Assembly (NCBI RefSeq): GCF_020042285.1
Contig: NZ_CP083388.1
Location: forward strand, 3,064,001 to 3,128,000
Source of the DNA: Ferruginibacter albus
Lineage (GTDB): Bacteria > Bacteroidota > Bacteroidia > Chitinophagales > Chitinophagaceae
DNA: 64,000 nucleotides
Reading direction: 5' to 3'
Shown here: in pieces, positions 8,695 through 17,385 of the stretch
Layout of the letters: each line of letters starts with the position of its first letter
Numbering within the stretch: the first letter of the stretch is position 1
The notes under the pieces: generated by a model
The model's input: only the letters and a program-made list of their open reading frames with translations
The model's database searches: none
Told to the model about the DNA's origin: nothing
Translations under genes and position numbers: made by a program

Positions 8695-9432
8695 TTAATA
8701 TTCAACTTTTACCAAAAACAGTGCCTGTGGCGGAACAGAAAAATCTGCTTTAGTTGAATCTTTGCTTTCAATAACTGAAATAAATTCCTCTAAGGATAAT
8801 TTGCCGGTTCCTACTTTCAGCATGGTTCCTGCCAATCCACGAACCATTCCGCGTAAAAAACGATTAGCTTTTACATTATAAACGATCGTATCTTTTTCAA
8901 TTAGCCATTCACTTTTAATAATGCTGCACAAAAAAGTTTTTACTTGCGTATTGCGTTTGGAGAAAGAAGTAAAATCATTATAATCAGTAAGGATATTTGC
9001 GGCTTCCTGTAATAATTCAATATCCAATTTATACGGAAAGTAAAATGCCCTGTCTGCTAAAAATGGCTCTTTATGCTGGTAAACAAAATATTTGTATTCA
9101 CGACTGATCGCATCAAAACGGCAATGAGCATCCACCTTTGCTTCGTAAATTCTTTTTATTACAATATCTTCAGGAAGAATTGCATTTAAGTTATAAATGC
9201 TGTTTTCCAAAACAGATTCTTCAGGAAGATTATCTGCATCAAAATGAAAAAAATTCTGCAACGCATGCACGCCTGCATCGGTGCGTGAAGAGCCCGTCAG
9301 TTCAAAGCTTTCACGAAAAAATATTTGTAACGCCTTCTCTATTTCTGCCTGTATGGAGTTAGCATTTTGTTGGATCTGGAAGCCTGAATAATTAGTTCCT
9401 TTATAAGACAGTTCTATAAAATAACGAGGCAT
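8695..9432 (-). CDS. truA: tRNA pseudouridine(38-40) synthase TruA
   Basis: TruA isomerises U38-U40 in the tRNA anticodon stem. The 245-residue length is normal. The N-terminus RYFIELSYKGTNYSGFQIQ and the motif GSSRTDAGVHAL with catalytic D52 are diagnostic. FLRGMVRGLAGTMLKVG near residue 195 is the second conserved block. The gene starts 3 bases after the stop of the DUF4476 gene, indicating cotranscription, although the two functions are unrelated. Confidence 0.95.
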   Translation of the reverse strand: MPRYFIELSYKGTNYSGFQIQQNANSIQAEIEKALQIFFRESFELTGSSRTDAGVHALQNFFHFDADNLPEESVLENSIYNLNAILPEDIVIKRIYEAKVDAHCRFDAISREYKYFVYQHKEPFLADRAFYFPYKLDIELLQEAANILTDYNDFTSFSKRNTQVKTFLCSIIKSEWLIEKDTIVYNVKANRFLRGMVRGLAGTMLKVGTGKLSLEEFISVIESKDSTKADFSVPPQALFLVKVEY

Positions 9433-9435
9433 TTC

Positions 9436-10680
9436 TTATTGATTTACCAATGCTTTAAACTGGTTGATATAAGAGGATTCTGTTAACTGAGACTGCAAAG
9501 AACCAAAATTTTGCAGATCGGAAGTAAATGAATATGCCACCGTAAAGAACTTATATCTGCCGGCATCATTCAAAAATAAAACGCTTAGGTTTTTGATCTG
9601 CACGGTGTTAAAGCATTTTGTCTTAAAGACTTTTCTTGCCTGATTGATCATATCTTCATCATTCATTTCTGTTGCCATCTTCTTGCGTAGCTTATAAAAG
9701 TCTTCGTCCGATGCAATGTTTTTACAATCATTGCCTGTTATTTTATCGGTAACAACTGTTTTATCGATAGGTTTTGCAGCAGGAGTTAACGTATCTGTTT
9801 TTGCTTTCGCAACAGGAACTTCGATATCAGTAATAAACTTTTTATCCTGAGTAACAACAGAAGCTTTTGTCGCCGTTGTATCTTTTTGCTGAACTGTTTC
9901 TTCAACTTTAGTAAGGGGTTTTGGTTCTTCTTTCTTAACTATTTCTGTTGTTGGTTGAGATGGAGTAACGGCAATGCTTTTATCAGCGGGAATAAATACA
10001 CGTACAGTATCTTTTTTATTATCATCCGTCACTACAAATACCATTTCGGTTCCTTCTGCAGTAGTTCTGTTCAATAATCTTTTAACCGTTGATCGTGTAA
10101 CAATCGTTTGCGACTTGGGGGTTGGTGTTACTGCTATAGTTTCTTTCACTTCTTTTGGTGCAGGAACTGTATCCTTTACTGCTACGGTGGCAGTAGTTAT
10201 TTCTTCTTTAACCGGCTCTTCTTTTTTAATTATTTCTTCCTGCTTGATCCTGGGATCATTCACAACCGTTGCCAGCATATTCGAAAAAGAATCCGTTCTT
10301 TCCTGTACCAACACATTGCTTTTAGGCGCAGGCTTATTTGCCATTACCATATCCAAAGTTTGCAAATTGAACAATCCCCAGCCTTTCTCGCCAAAATCTT
10401 TTAATAAAAATCCAAGGTCTTTTTTACTAACAGTGATGGTAAAATTTTGTTGAGGCGCAGTGTTTCCCGGGAAACCAATAGAAAAATTATAGGTACTGTC
10501 TACCAGCTTACCAAGAATAACATAACCCGATGCTGTAGAACTATAAATAGTTTTATCCGTCCGTACATAGAATGGCTGTTTATTGTCAGTTTGTATGTAA
10601 ACAAAATGGGGCTGTTGTGCGGTAGCTCTAAAAACCAAAAAAAGAGAGAAAATCAGCAATGCAGGTTTCAATAACTTCAT
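9436..10680 (-). CDS. Secreted DUF4476-domain protein
   Basis: The 414-residue protein has a signal peptide (1-21, ending ATAQ). An N-terminal beta-rich domain (about 22-115) includes PFYVRTDKTIYSSTASGYVILGKL. A long low-complexity Lys/Thr/Glu/Val linker (about 125-310) follows. The C-terminal 90 residues (CKNIASDEDFYKLRKKM to the end) show the features of DUF4476: paired short helices and repeated F/L-N-D patterns. DUF4476 proteins are common in Bacteroidota and uncharacterised. The antisense strand carries long open frames caused by the biased linker codons; they are not genes. It is cotranscribed with truA and divergent from the aminopeptidase. A TAGATTTG sequence on the minus strand (10707-10700) could be its -7 box, without a clear -33. 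Confidence 0.8.
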   Translation of the reverse strand: MKLLKPALLIFSLFLVFRATAQQPHFVYIQTDNKQPFYVRTDKTIYSSTASGYVILGKLVDSTYNFSIGFPGNTAPQQNFTITVSKKDLGFLLKDFGEKGWGLFNLQTLDMVMANKPAPKSNVLVQERTDSFSNMLATVVNDPRIKQEEIIKKEEPVKEEITTATVAVKDTVPAPKEVKETIAVTPTPKSQTIVTRSTVKRLLNRTTAEGTEMVFVVTDDNKKDTVRVFIPADKSIAVTPSQPTTEIVKKEEPKPLTKVEETVQQKDTTATKASVVTQDKKFITDIEVPVAKAKTDTLTPAAKPIDKTVVTDKITGNDCKNIASDEDFYKLRKKMATEMNDEDMINQARKVFKTKCFNTVQIKNLSVLFLNDAGRYKFFTVAYSFTSDLQNFGSLQSQLTESSYINQFKALVNQ

Positions 10681-10797
10681 CAGCTTATAACTTTGGTCAC
10701 AAATCTACTCATTAAAATCATCGGTTTACCATTTATCCAAAAAATGGTCTCTATTAATTGTACTAGTCTTATTTTTACACCTTATAAATTTTCCGAT

Positions 10798-13203
10798 ATG
10801 AAAAAAAATCTCGTAGTAGCATTCCTGGTATTTTCCAGTGTATCATTTGCGCAACCGGCAATGGATATTTACCGGGCAAGCGCCACCAAGATCAACGACC
10901 TGGTACATACCAAACTGGATGTAAGGTTTGATTATGCCAAAGCCTACATGTACGGCAAAGCATGGATAACATTAAAGCCTCATTTTTATCCAACGGATTC
11001 ATTAACATTGGATGCAAAAGGCATGGACATTAAGGAAGTAAGCATGGTAAACGGCACTTCACAAAGTCCTTTAAAATACACGTACGACAGTACACAACTG
11101 CACATTAATCTTGGCAGGCTATACACTAACGGAGATAAATACACTATTTATATTGATTATACTTCCAAGCCAAATGAACGCAAAACTCACGGCAGTGCTG
11201 CTATAACAGAGGATAGAGGCTTATATTTTATTAATCCGACAGGAGAAGATAAAACCAAGCCTATTCAAATATGGACACAAGGCGAAACCGAAGCTAACAG
11301 CGTGTGGATGCCAACCATTGATAAACCCAACCAAAAATCAACAGACGAAATTTATATGACAGTGCCTGATAAATATGTTACGCTTAGTAACGGTTTATTG
11401 GTAAGTCAAAAGAAAAATGCAGACGGTACAAGAACGGATTACTGGAAAATGGATCTGCCACATGCCCCCTATTTATTCTTTATGGGTGTAGGCGATTATG
11501 CTATTGTAAAAGACAGCTATAAAGGCAAAGAAGTAAATTACTACGTAACCAAGGATTATGCACCTTATGCAAAAGGCATTTTTGGCAACACACCCGAAAT
11601 GATTGGTTTTTATGAGAAGATACTGGGTGTTCCTTATCCCTGGGCTAAGTACGATCAGATAGTTGGTAAGGATTATGTTAGCGGAGCGATGGAAAACACA
11701 ACTGCTACTTTGCACCAGGAAAGTGCTTATCAAAATGCAAGAGAACTAAAAGATGGCAATAGCTGGGAAACCGTTATTGCGCACGAATTATTTCACCAAT
11801 GGTTTGGTGATCTCGTTACTACTGAAAGTTGGAGTAACATCACTGTAAATGAATCAATGGCGGATTACAGCCAAACGCTTTGGCAGGAATATAAATATGG
11901 TAAAGATGCGGGTGATGAAGAAAACCAGGACGGGTTAAGACAGTATTTATCAGATCCTGAATCTGACACGAAAGATTTGGTTCGCTTTCATTATAGTGAT
12001 AAAGAAGATGTGTTCGATTTAGTAAGCTATCAAAAAGGTGGTCGCGTATTGAACATGTTGCGTAATTATGTTGGCGATAGTGCTTTCTTTAAAGCATTGA
12101 ATTTGTATTTAACCACTAATAAATTTAAAACCGGCGAAGCGCATCAGTTGCGTTTGGCATTTGAAGAAGTAACCGGACAAGACCTGAATTGGTTCTGGAA
12201 CCAATGGTATTACGGAGACGGACATCCTAAATTGACAATTGATTATACTTATGATGATGCGATGGGCAAAGCATGGGTAATTGTTAAGCAAACGCAGGAC
12301 ATGGACAAAGTATTCAAATTGCCTGTTGCTATTGACGTTTACAACGGCTCTAACAAAGTGCGTTATAATGTTTGGTTAAACAATCGTTCAGATACTTTTG
12401 CATTTGCTTACAGCAAACATCCCGACCTAATAAATGTAGATGCCGATAAAGTTTTATTATGTGAAAAAACAGACAATAAATCTTTCCTTAATTATGTGCA
12501 TCAAATAAAATATGCGCCTAAATATTTAGACAGGAAAGAAGCATTGGATTACTTTAAGAAACAAGGTTTCCAGGAATTATCATTAGGATTGAATGATAGT
12601 TATGCGCCTTTGCGTACTTATGCAATTGAAGGGTTGGCAAATTCTAAATTTGTAACAGATGAATTTGTAATTAAACGAATTGAAAGTATTGCAGCCACTG
12701 AACAGAATAAAAAAACACTGGCAGCCGCATTAAGTTTTCTAGCTAAAAGAAATGACGAAAAATACCTGCCGTTGTTTACCAAGAATGTAGATGACTCATC
12801 GTATTCTGTTGCCGGTGCGGCTTTAGCAGGATTGGCAGCGTTACAACCTGATAAAGCTTACGAGTTGGCAAAAAAATACAGCAACGATGCCAAAGGCGAT
12901 CTGGGTTTGGCTGTAGTAGAGATCATTGTTGACAAAGGTAGTGATGCAGATTATGATTACGTGGTAAACACTTTTGATGAATTGCCTGTGGGACAAGCCA
13001 AATTTGACATGGTATATGCATTGAGCGAGTTCTTAAGCAAATTGAACGATAATGCTAAAGTCAAAGCCGGTGTTGATGCTATTGTGAAATTCAAAAAACA
13101 ATTACCGGATAGATATTCCAATTATTTTATGGGAGCTTTGGAAAAAGTTGGTAATGCAAAAGGAAAAGAAATACAGGATTATATTTCCGATAACGTTAAA
13201 TAA
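10798..13203 (+). CDS. M1-family zinc metallo-aminopeptidase, secreted
   Basis: The enzyme removes N-terminal amino acids from peptides, presumably in the periplasm or outside the cell. The 801-residue product starts at the ATG at 10798, which gives a signal peptide ending SFAQ (residue 19). The M1 exopeptidase motif GAMEN is at 296-300. The zinc motif HELFH has H329, E330 and H333, and the third ligand E352 (NESMADY) is 19 residues after H333, as expected. WTQGETEANSVWMP is another M1 block. The C-terminal third (about 560-800) is helical and looks like HEAT-type repeats. A hairpin at 13223-13250 ends the transcript. It is the only gene of its unit. Confidence 0.92.
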   Translation: MKKNLVVAFLVFSSVSFAQPAMDIYRASATKINDLVHTKLDVRFDYAKAYMYGKAWITLKPHFYPTDSLTLDAKGMDIKEVSMVNGTSQSPLKYTYDSTQLHINLGRLYTNGDKYTIYIDYTSKPNERKTHGSAAITEDRGLYFINPTGEDKTKPIQIWTQGETEANSVWMPTIDKPNQKSTDEIYMTVPDKYVTLSNGLLVSQKKNADGTRTDYWKMDLPHAPYLFFMGVGDYAIVKDSYKGKEVNYYVTKDYAPYAKGIFGNTPEMIGFYEKILGVPYPWAKYDQIVGKDYVSGAMENTTATLHQESAYQNARELKDGNSWETVIAHELFHQWFGDLVTTESWSNITVNESMADYSQTLWQEYKYGKDAGDEENQDGLRQYLSDPESDTKDLVRFHYSDKEDVFDLVSYQKGGRVLNMLRNYVGDSAFFKALNLYLTTNKFKTGEAHQLRLAFEEVTGQDLNWFWNQWYYGDGHPKLTIDYTYDDAMGKAWVIVKQTQDMDKVFKLPVAIDVYNGSNKVRYNVWLNNRSDTFAFAYSKHPDLINVDADKVLLCEKTDNKSFLNYVHQIKYAPKYLDRKEALDYFKKQGFQELSLGLNDSYAPLRTYAIEGLANSKFVTDEFVIKRIESIAATEQNKKTLAAALSFLAKRNDEKYLPLFTKNVDDSSYSVAGAALAGLAALQPDKAYELAKKYSNDAKGDLGLAVVEIIVDKGSDADYDYVVNTFDELPVGQAKFDMVYALSEFLSKLNDNAKVKAGVDAIVKFKKQLPDRYSNYFMGALEKVGNAKGKEIQDYISDNVK

Positions 13204-13222
13204 TTCAATCAAACAATTATTT

Positions 13223-13250
13223 AAAACACCTGCCGTATGGCGGGTGTTTT
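13223..13250 (+). terminator. Intrinsic terminator after the M1 aminopeptidase
   Basis: AAAACACCTGCC (13223-13234) pairs with GGCGGGTGTTTT (13239-13250), with one G-T pair and loop GTAT, followed by AATTTTAG. Confidence 0.8.
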
Positions 13251-13268
13251 AATTTTAGGTATGTACGA

Positions 13269-13302
13269 TTGCATGATGCTATGTTAGCGATTGTTATCTT
13301 TG
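13269..13302 (+). promoter_or_regulatory. Candidate promoter for the GH43 gene
   Basis: TATCTTTG at 13295-13302 is an exact TAnnTTTG box. The nearest TTG is at 13269-13271, 23 bases away, at the long end of the accepted spacing. The predicted start is about 25 bases ahead of the ATG at 13336. Confidence 0.4.
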
Positions 13303-13335
13303 ATTTTATTAGAATCATTGTTGAAACATTCTATT

Positions 13336-15042
13336 ATGCTTAGATATTCAATTACTATCGTTCTTTTAATGGCATTCGCCAATAATTTTTTATTTGCACA
13401 GGCACTTCCTCTTACCCAACAAACTACTATTTGCAATCCGCTCAACTTGAATTACCGGTTTTGTTTAGATACTCCTTCCAGGAGAGAAGCAGCAGATCCC
13501 ACTATAATAAATTTTAAAAACGACTACTTTTTATTCGCATCAAAATCAGGCGGGTATTGGCAATCATCCGACCTGGTACAATGGAAATTTATAGCAACAA
13601 GGGATTTGCCTTTAGAAGACTACGCTCCTACTGCAGTGGTAGTTGGGGATACTGTTTATTTCATGGCATCTTCGGGAAAAGATGGAAGCAAAATTTATAA
13701 AACTGCTGATCCTGCAAGTGGCAAATGGCAGATCGCTAATAATAATTTCCCTATCGGCCTGATTGATCCTTGCTTATTTTTGGATGATGATGGAAGGCTT
13801 TATTTGTACTACGGTTGTTCCAACATCAATCCTATTTACGGTATTGAATTAGATAGAAAAACACTAATGCCAATTGGAAAACCAACTGAATGTTTTAATA
13901 GCCACAAAGAAGAATATGGTTGGGAACGTTCCGGCGATTACAATGAAAAGCCCGATGCCCCCTGGATTGAAGGATCGTGGATGACAAAGCATAATGGCAG
14001 ATATTATTTACAATATGCAGCTCCGGGAACACAATTCAAAAGCTATTGCGATGGAATGTATGTTTCAACAAATCCGCTTGGGCCATTTACATTAGCCAAC
14101 AATAATCCGTTTTCATATAAACCCGAAGGTTTTATTGCAGGCGCAGGGCATAGCAGCACATTCAAAGATAAATATGGTAATTACTGGCAGGCTTCTACTA
14201 TGACAATTTCTGTAAAGCATATGTTTGAACGTCGTATCGGGCTATTTCCTGTAACTTTTGATACGACTTATAATGCTTATGTAAATACAAGGTTTGGAGA
14301 TTATCCTTTCTACATGCCAACCGGCATATCAACACAATGGATGTTGCTATCCTACAACAAACTTGTATCTGCTTCATCTTTTAAGCAAGAACATCCTCCT
14401 TTAAATGCTGTAGATGAAAACATACGAACTTATTGGAGTGCTAAAACAGGCAATAACAAGGAATGGATGATCGTAGATCTGTATAAAGCCTCTACTGTAA
14501 ATGCAATTCAATTAAATTTTGCAGAAGATAATACTAAAATACCTGGACGCAGTATAGATATCTATTATCAATATAAAATAGAATGCAGCAATGATAATAA
14601 AACGTGGCAATTGGCTATAGATAAATCATTGAATAAAGAAGATGCCCCACATGATTATATGCAATTTATCAAACCTATAAAAGCCCGTTATTGGCGGATA
14701 AAGAATATTCACGTACCTGATGGGAATTTTGCCATCTCGGACTTCAGGATATTTGGCAACGGTGGTGGTACTCTTCCTTTGAAAGCAGAAGAAGTAGAAA
14801 TTGTTCGGGATAGCGTCGATAGATGCACTGTTTATTTAAAATGGAGATTAGCCAAAACTCCTACTAATTATTATGTACGATACGGAACAGCAAAGAATAA
14901 ATTATACCTTAATTATGAAGTATTGAATTCAAATGAGGTAACTATTCATTCTTTAAATAAAGAACAAAGCTATTATTTCACTATTGATAGCTTTAATGAA
15001 AATGGTGTACAATATGGGACAAAGACCATTTATGTAAAATAA
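13336..15042 (+). CDS. Secreted glycoside hydrolase family 43-like protein with F5/8-type C and Fn3-like domains
   Basis: The 568-residue protein starts at MLRYSITIVLLMAF with a signal peptide ending FLFAQ. A five-bladed propeller domain (about 40-340) carries GH43-like landmarks: AADPTIINF with the expected catalytic base D54, LIDPCLFLDDDG, and a candidate acid Glu in APWIEGSWM. A discoidin/F5-8C module (about 350-485; LNAVDENIRTYWSA, WMIVDLYKAS, RYWRIKN) probably binds glycan. A short Fn3-like region closes the protein. GH43 enzymes act on arabinan, xylan or galactan side chains; which one cannot be told. The gene stands alone between a promoter-like sequence and a hairpin, not in a SusCD locus. 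Confidence 0.78.
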   Translation: MLRYSITIVLLMAFANNFLFAQALPLTQQTTICNPLNLNYRFCLDTPSRREAADPTIINFKNDYFLFASKSGGYWQSSDLVQWKFIATRDLPLEDYAPTAVVVGDTVYFMASSGKDGSKIYKTADPASGKWQIANNNFPIGLIDPCLFLDDDGRLYLYYGCSNINPIYGIELDRKTLMPIGKPTECFNSHKEEYGWERSGDYNEKPDAPWIEGSWMTKHNGRYYLQYAAPGTQFKSYCDGMYVSTNPLGPFTLANNNPFSYKPEGFIAGAGHSSTFKDKYGNYWQASTMTISVKHMFERRIGLFPVTFDTTYNAYVNTRFGDYPFYMPTGISTQWMLLSYNKLVSASSFKQEHPPLNAVDENIRTYWSAKTGNNKEWMIVDLYKASTVNAIQLNFAEDNTKIPGRSIDIYYQYKIECSNDNKTWQLAIDKSLNKEDAPHDYMQFIKPIKARYWRIKNIHVPDGNFAISDFRIFGNGGGTLPLKAEEVEIVRDSVDRCTVYLKWRLAKTPTNYYVRYGTAKNKLYLNYEVLNSNEVTIHSLNKEQSYYFTIDSFNENGVQYGTKTIYVK

Positions 15043-15044
15043 AA

Positions 15045-15074
15045 AAGCCTGTAAAATTTTACTCTTACAGGCTT
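15045..15074. terminator. Terminator between the convergent GH43 and GH65 genes
   Basis: AAGCCTGTAA (15045-15054) pairs with TTACAGGCTT (15065-15074). On the minus strand it is followed by TTTTATTTTAC, so it best terminates the GH65 operon. On the plus strand the T-tract is poor. Confidence 0.75.
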
Positions 15075-15091
15075 GTAATTATAATACTTTC

Positions 15092-17380
15092 TTAAGCTAT
15101 ACTCTCCGTTATCTTTTTTGCCGCTTCAACTGATATTGATTTTCCGGCAATAATAAATGTATGACTTGTTTTATTAGAAGCTGCGGCAACAACCTCAACA
15201 GTAGATTGTGTAATAGTTATTGCAAACCTATCTCCTTTATAGATCAGGTTAAATGTAAGCTGGTTCCATTTTTTGTATAAACGAGGATTGATGTTTACAT
15301 GTGTTGCTGTAGCCTGCACACCTGCAAAGCCAAACACCGCCGTCATCCATGCGCCACCGTTAGCAGCCGGATGCGAACCTCCCATAAAGATCGTTCCTAC
15401 ATATACTTTATACTTCGCTTCAATATCGATCTTAGCTGTACGCAAAAAATAATCATACGCAAAATCCAGGTTACCAAATTCTGTGGCGACCATTGCATAC
15501 GCACAAGCGCTTAAGCTGGAACCGTGTTCTGTACGAGGCTCATAATATTCCCAGTTGGCTTTCTTAATGTCTTTGCTGTAGCGGTCTTTAAACATATTCA
15601 ACATCATCACTACATCCGCCTGCTTAATAACTTTTGTTGGAACTGCCAAGCCTTGTCCTGCTCCCAGGTATTCATTCGGATGGATCATCTTGGCCTTTAA
15701 TTCTTTAATTCCGATATCTTTTAATTTGAAATAAGTATCAAATTGCTCAATTACTTTTTCATTGTTAGGTTGAGGAATGTATAAGAGTTTTTCTGCTTCA
15801 ACAAACAATGGCAATTCGTTTCCAATATTTATCTTCTTCACCAACGTATCTAATGCAGCAGGATAATGTTGCTTAAAATGATGCACTACAGCATTCGCAA
15901 TTTCAAATGTAGCTTTTGCTACCATATTGGTAAACGCATTGTTGTTTACCCGCTCATGGTATTCATCCGGGCCAATTACATCTAAAATCTCATACTGATT
16001 TTTATTTTTATTGAAATACGCATAAGAGAAATAAAAACGAGCACATTCTAAAATAACTTCGGCGCCACCTTCCAATAATAAGCTATCATCTCCGGTTAAT
16101 TTAAAATATTCCCACATAGCAATGGCAACATCGCCACTGATGTGAACTTGTTTATCTCTAAAGTGCGTACGCAGATCTCTTCCCGTATTCGGATCGCCGA
16201 TGTTAAAGTAAGTACAAGCATCATCTCCATCATCCTGGCTTTCCCATGCATAAAATGCTCCTTCAAAACCTACGCTTTCTGTTTTAGCTTTTCTGCGGGC
16301 TCCATCCAATGTTTTAATACGATACCGCATTAATTCCACTGCTTTTTCAGGATAGGTATACAAGAAGAACGGGAACATGAACATTTCTGTATCCCAGAAT
16401 ATCGCTCCTTTGTAAACCTGTCCGGACAAGGCTCTTGCAGGAATAGAATTAGCGCTTCCATTCACCGGCGCTACGATCAATAACTGAAAAATACTGTAAC
16501 GCAATGCTTGCTGCGCCTCTTCATCGCCATCAATAATTACATCGCAGTATTCCCATTTTGTTTTCCATTGTCTGTTATGTGCTGCTAAATTATTTTCATA
16601 TCCTACAGCTTTTGCATCTTCTACTATTTTAGCAGCAGCATCTTTAACAGAATCTACTTTATCATTCTCAGTAACTACAGAAAAGTATTTGTAGAAAGTG
16701 TATGTTTTACCTGCTTCTGTATCCAATTCAATTATATGCAAATTTTTATTCGCTTCAATTGAATGATTGTGTTTCCCGAAATCAATAGCAATAGTTTCTA
16801 CAGCTGCTACTTTTTTTCCTAATTCATTCGTAACAGCATGAACCAATAAAGCATCATTATTTTTTTCTAACTGAAGATCTACTAAATGCTTTCCATTCAG
16901 GTCCCAGATATTACAGTCAATACCGGTTTTGATCTTTACAGATGCTGCTTTATCTGTAACAATACTATACTTTATTACACCCAAATTAGGAACAGCAGCA
17001 CTTAAAAAGCGGGTAGAGCTGACCGTTAGTATCTTTCCGCTTGCTTCATATTGAGTGGTACGCTCAAACAAAGCATTTTCCAAATACAATGTTTGCGAAT
17101 GCTCTTTTATTGGAGTTGTTAATGCAGAAACTTCCTTTCCATCAACTGCCACCGAAGTGTAGCCCCCGTTCGGCGCATTCACAGGCTCTCTCCATGAATC
17201 GCCTACCCTATCAAAAATTCCGGCAATAGTTATCCCTACTAATTCATCAGGACCAAATTCATCCAATGTTCCTCTATAACCCATATAACCATTGGCAATC
17301 TGATAAACATTGCCCATGCGCATGATCGTTTCCTTATCGTTTACAAACTTGTCTGCGCTTACCTTCCAGAGATTACTCAT
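15092..17380 (-). CDS. Glycoside hydrolase family 65 phosphorylase (maltose/trehalose/kojibiose-type)
   Basis: GH65 enzymes use phosphate to split alpha-glucobioses into beta-glucose 1-phosphate and glucose. The 762-residue length is typical. Visible marks are an N-terminal beta-sandwich with NGYMGYRGTLDE, the (alpha/alpha)6 barrel with GAIFWDTEMFMFPFF, and VIGPDEYHERVNNNAF, in which E473 is the expected general acid. TEHGSSLS and MGGSHPAANGGAW are the late phosphate-site blocks. There is no signal peptide, so it acts in the cytoplasm after uptake. The gene starts 5 bases after the MFS transporter stop, and a beta-phosphoglucomutase-like HAD gene is first in the operon; this matches the product beta-glucose 1-phosphate. 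Which disaccharide is used cannot be read. Confidence 0.92.
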   Translation of the reverse strand: MSNLWKVSADKFVNDKETIMRMGNVYQIANGYMGYRGTLDEFGPDELVGITIAGIFDRVGDSWREPVNAPNGGYTSVAVDGKEVSALTTPIKEHSQTLYLENALFERTTQYEASGKILTVSSTRFLSAAVPNLGVIKYSIVTDKAASVKIKTGIDCNIWDLNGKHLVDLQLEKNNDALLVHAVTNELGKKVAAVETIAIDFGKHNHSIEANKNLHIIELDTEAGKTYTFYKYFSVVTENDKVDSVKDAAAKIVEDAKAVGYENNLAAHNRQWKTKWEYCDVIIDGDEEAQQALRYSIFQLLIVAPVNGSANSIPARALSGQVYKGAIFWDTEMFMFPFFLYTYPEKAVELMRYRIKTLDGARRKAKTESVGFEGAFYAWESQDDGDDACTYFNIGDPNTGRDLRTHFRDKQVHISGDVAIAMWEYFKLTGDDSLLLEGGAEVILECARFYFSYAYFNKNKNQYEILDVIGPDEYHERVNNNAFTNMVAKATFEIANAVVHHFKQHYPAALDTLVKKINIGNELPLFVEAEKLLYIPQPNNEKVIEQFDTYFKLKDIGIKELKAKMIHPNEYLGAGQGLAVPTKVIKQADVVMMLNMFKDRYSKDIKKANWEYYEPRTEHGSSLSACAYAMVATEFGNLDFAYDYFLRTAKIDIEAKYKVYVGTIFMGGSHPAANGGAWMTAVFGFAGVQATATHVNINPRLYKKWNQLTFNLIYKGDRFAITITQSTVEVVAAASNKTSHTFIIAGKSISVEAAKKITESIA

Positions 17381-17385
17381 AAAAA

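Noticed and set aside
9974-10453. Long plus-strand frames opposite the DUF4476 gene
   Set aside because: They mirror the biased Lys/Thr/Glu/Val linker of the minus-strand protein; the products are low-complexity Ser/Val/Phe sequences.
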